From Limnohabitans sp. (GTDB lineage Bacteria > Pseudomonadota > Gammaproteobacteria > Burkholderiales > Burkholderiaceae_C): 7,898 nt of DNA. A program made the translations under genes and the position numbers. The notes under the pieces are model-generated. The model was not told where the DNA came from. It did no database searches and saw only the letters and a program-made list of their open reading frames with translations. The stretch is from assembly GCA_018883305.1 (NCBI GenBank), contig VEQI01000143.1, positions 1 through 7,898 on the forward strand. The letters are read 5' to 3'. Below are positions 6,491 to 7,898 of the stretch, in pieces (the stretch's first letter is position 1; each line of letters starts with the position of its first letter).

Positions 6491-6859
6491 ATGAACGACA
6501 CCTCTACTGCAGTTTCACGTCGATCAGTCTTGGTGAGCGGATTGGCGGTCAGCCTGCTGGCTGCGCCGGTCGCAGCCAGCACACTGCCTGAAGCCAAAAC
6601 ATGCGTGTTGTCGGGTCGCCTGACAGATGCACAAGGTCAACCACTGCGTCAGGCTCAGGTGGCCGTGGCCGGCGCGGTGACTCGCACGGATGGTGACGGG
6701 CGTTTTTTCATGCACGCCGTGCTGCCCACACAGGCCACGCTGGCCCTGCATATTCTCCGTCAAGGTGAGTCTCAAGCCATAGAAGTGTTGGCTGCGGTTG
6801 AGCGTTCTGCAGTCTCTGAACGTCAGGATGCCAGCGTGTCTTTGACGATGGTCGGCTGA
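6491..6859 (+). CDS. Small exported protein with carboxypeptidase-regulatory-like beta-sandwich
   Basis: A 122-residue protein. Residues 9-14 (SRRSVL), followed by a hydrophobic run to about residue 29 (cut likely after VAA), look like a twin-arginine signal, so it probably works in the periplasm. After Cys38 the sequence LSGRLTDAQGQPLRQAQVAV (40-59), then TRTDGDGRFFM (64-74), is the classic carboxypeptidase-regulatory/transthyretin-like pattern: a first strand, D-x-x-G-x-P turn, repeated strand, and T-D-x-D-G-x-F turn. The remainder (about 75-122) supplies further strands. Such a single domain has no known catalytic residues and usually serves as a binding or structural module. AGGAG precedes the ATG by 5-6 bases. 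It is transcribed away from the FAH operon and toward the beta-propeller gene, 42 bases away in tail-to-tail orientation. Sequence divergence makes the family call moderately sure; no specific function can be assigned. Confidence 0.8.
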   Translation: MNDTSTAVSRRSVLVSGLAVSLLAAPVAASTLPEAKTCVLSGRLTDAQGQPLRQAQVAVAGAVTRTDGDGRFFMHAVLPTQATLALHILRQGESQAIEVLAAVERSAVSERQDASVSLTMVG

Positions 6860-6865
6860 GGCAAG

Positions 6866-6893
6866 GCCCGCCCCCTTACATCGGATCACGGGC
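6866..6893. terminator. Weak inverted repeat between convergent genes
   Basis: GCCCG (6866-6870) and CGGGC (6889-6893) form a 5-bp stem with an 18-base loop in the 42-base gap between the convergent genes. No T-run follows on either strand. It could contribute to termination, but chance is an equally good explanation. Confidence 0.15.
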
Positions 6894-6901
6894 TAACCCC
6901 C

Positions 6902-7898
6902 TCAACGCTTGGGCCAGACCACGCCCTGACTGCCAGCCACCACCTGGCCCATGCCCTTGTACACAAACTTCTGCAAACGTTTGCCCTCATACGTTTCCGT
7001 GGTGTAGATGTTGCCCTTGGAGTCGGTGGCAATGCTGTGCACGCCATAGAACTGCCCGGGTTGACGGCCGCCGTCCCCGAAGTTGGTGATTTCCTGCAAG
7101 GTGTCCCGCACCACAATGCGCACTTTCTCATTGGTGCCATCGGCCAGGTAGATGAACCGCTGCTGCGGATCGCGCGAGAAGGCAATGTCCCACACTGCGC
7201 CTGAAGCCAAAGTTTTCTGCGCAAAGTGGGCTTCCTTCACAAACGTGCCATCAGGCTTGAACACCTGAAGCCGGTTGGCTTGACGGTCACAGACATAGAT
7301 GAAACCATCCACACTGCGCTCCACACAATGCACCGGGTTGCGAAATTGCTGTGGCGGCGGAGCGGCTGGATCGAACTTGCCCAGGTCGGCATCACTGGGC
7401 TTGTTGCCATAGGCGCCCCAGTAGCGTTTCATCTTGCCGGTGTAAGCGTCCAGCACGGCCACGCGTTTGTTCTTGTAACCATCTGCCACATAGGCCTCGT
7501 TGGTTTGCGGATCAACCCATATCTTGGCCACACGCCCGAAGTTCTCCAGATCATTGCTGCCCTTGGTCCCGCCGTGCTTGCCCATTTGCATCAAAAACTT
7601 GCCGTCGCGCGTGAACTTCAAGATGTGTGCATCTTTTTCACCGTTACCGCCAATCCAGACGTTGCCCTTGTAGTCAATATGAATGCCGTGATTGGAGTCA
7701 GGCCACTCATAGCCAGGGCCTGGTCCACCCCATGCCTGCACCAGTTTGCCGTCCGGGTCGAACTCCAGCACAGGGGGCGCAGAGGCGCAGCACTCACCCA
7801 CCTTGTTGGTCAGCGCCAGTTCATTGAAATGCAAGGTGGCGGCACCACGGTGAATGATCCACACATGGTCTTTCTCATCCACCCAGATACCAATAGCC
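6902..7898 (-). CDS. NHL-repeat beta-propeller protein, N-terminus cut by window edge
   Basis: The frame runs off the right edge: the codons before the GTG at 7882 read AIGIW and continue the repeat pattern, so that GTG is not the true start. Numbering from that GTG codon as residue 1, the visible 326 codons carry a series of NHL-like blades. Signature segments are VDEKDHVWIIHRG (1-13), HGIHIDYKGNVWIGGNG (65-81), AKIWVDPQTNEAYVADG (119-135), HCVERSVDGFIYVCDR (185-200), DIAFSRDPQQRFIYLADG (232-249) and HSIATDSKGNIYTTET (282-297). Each is followed by a strand of the type LKFTRDGKFLMQMG (88-101). This fits a six-bladed propeller related to the peptidyl-amidoglycolate-lyase/SMP-30-like group. Family members often carry signal peptides, but that part is not visible. 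Cys31-Cys32 are adjacent, with Cys186 and Cys198 in one blade. Propellers of this kind may bind ligands or act as lyases or lactonases; nothing here decides which. Confidence 0.9.
   Translation of the reverse strand, partial: AIGIWVDEKDHVWIIHRGAATLHFNELALTNKVGECCASAPPVLEFDPDGKLVQAWGGPGPGYEWPDSNHGIHIDYKGNVWIGGNGEKDAHILKFTRDGKFLMQMGKHGGTKGSNDLENFGRVAKIWVDPQTNEAYVADGYKNKRVAVLDAYTGKMKRYWGAYGNKPSDADLGKFDPAAPPPQQFRNPVHCVERSVDGFIYVCDRQANRLQVFKPDGTFVKEAHFAQKTLASGAVWDIAFSRDPQQRFIYLADGTNEKVRIVVRDTLQEITNFGDGGRQPGQFYGVHSIATDSKGNIYTTETYEGKRLQKFVYKGMGQVVAGSQGVVWPKR

Noticed and set aside
7880..7882. GTG as the start of the beta-propeller gene.
   Set aside because: The upstream codons to the window edge stay in frame and read AIGIW, completing a blade strand, so the gene begins outside the window.

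Overview
The window looks like a chromosomal catabolic region of a betaproteobacterium, most likely a member of Burkholderiales close to Comamonadaceae. Three things point there: high-GC coding sequence, a lone TctC/Bug-type solute-binding protein inside a catabolic operon, and LivK-type and GntR/UTRA genes typical of that order. The genus cannot be fixed from the sequence alone. Coding density is high, no intergenic stretch exceeds about 155 bases, and I see no tRNA, rRNA, insertion sequence, CRISPR array or phage gene.

Layout. Positions 1-1615 (minus strand) carry a GntR/HutC-type regulator followed 22 bases later by a branched-chain-amino-acid-type ABC substrate-binding protein. That protein has a twin-arginine-like signal and its C-terminus lies off the left edge. 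The 134-base gap at 1616-1749 holds a candidate promoter overlapped by two GACA/TGTC inverted repeats, and a perfect 7-bp inverted repeat covering the regulator's ribosome binding site. Positions 1750-6335 (minus strand) hold four genes in the order of transcription: a fumarylacetoacetate-hydrolase-family enzyme, a TctC/Bug solute-binding protein, a small cupin, and a complete FadH-type 2,4-dienoyl-CoA reductase. The last three are tightly packed (1- and 15-base gaps). The first is separated from them by 109 bases containing a nested inverted repeat. Positions 6336-6490 are a divergent promoter region. Positions 6491-6859 (plus strand) encode a small exported protein with a carboxypeptidase-regulatory-like beta-sandwich. 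Positions 6902-7898 (minus strand) hold most of an NHL-repeat beta-propeller whose N-terminus lies off the right edge.

How it may work together (inference). The four-gene operon looks like a module for uptake and degradation of an unsaturated or oxo carboxylic acid. The TctC protein would bind the acid in the periplasm, FadH would reduce a conjugated double bond, and the FAH-family enzyme would hydrolyse or decarboxylate a beta-dicarbonyl-type intermediate. The cupin's role is unknown. The GntR regulator next door, transcribed in the same direction, is the obvious candidate controller of itself and of the adjacent ABC binding protein. All individual families are known. I see no wholly new system, but the combination, the two orphan binding proteins and the intergenic RNA-structure candidates deserve a second look.
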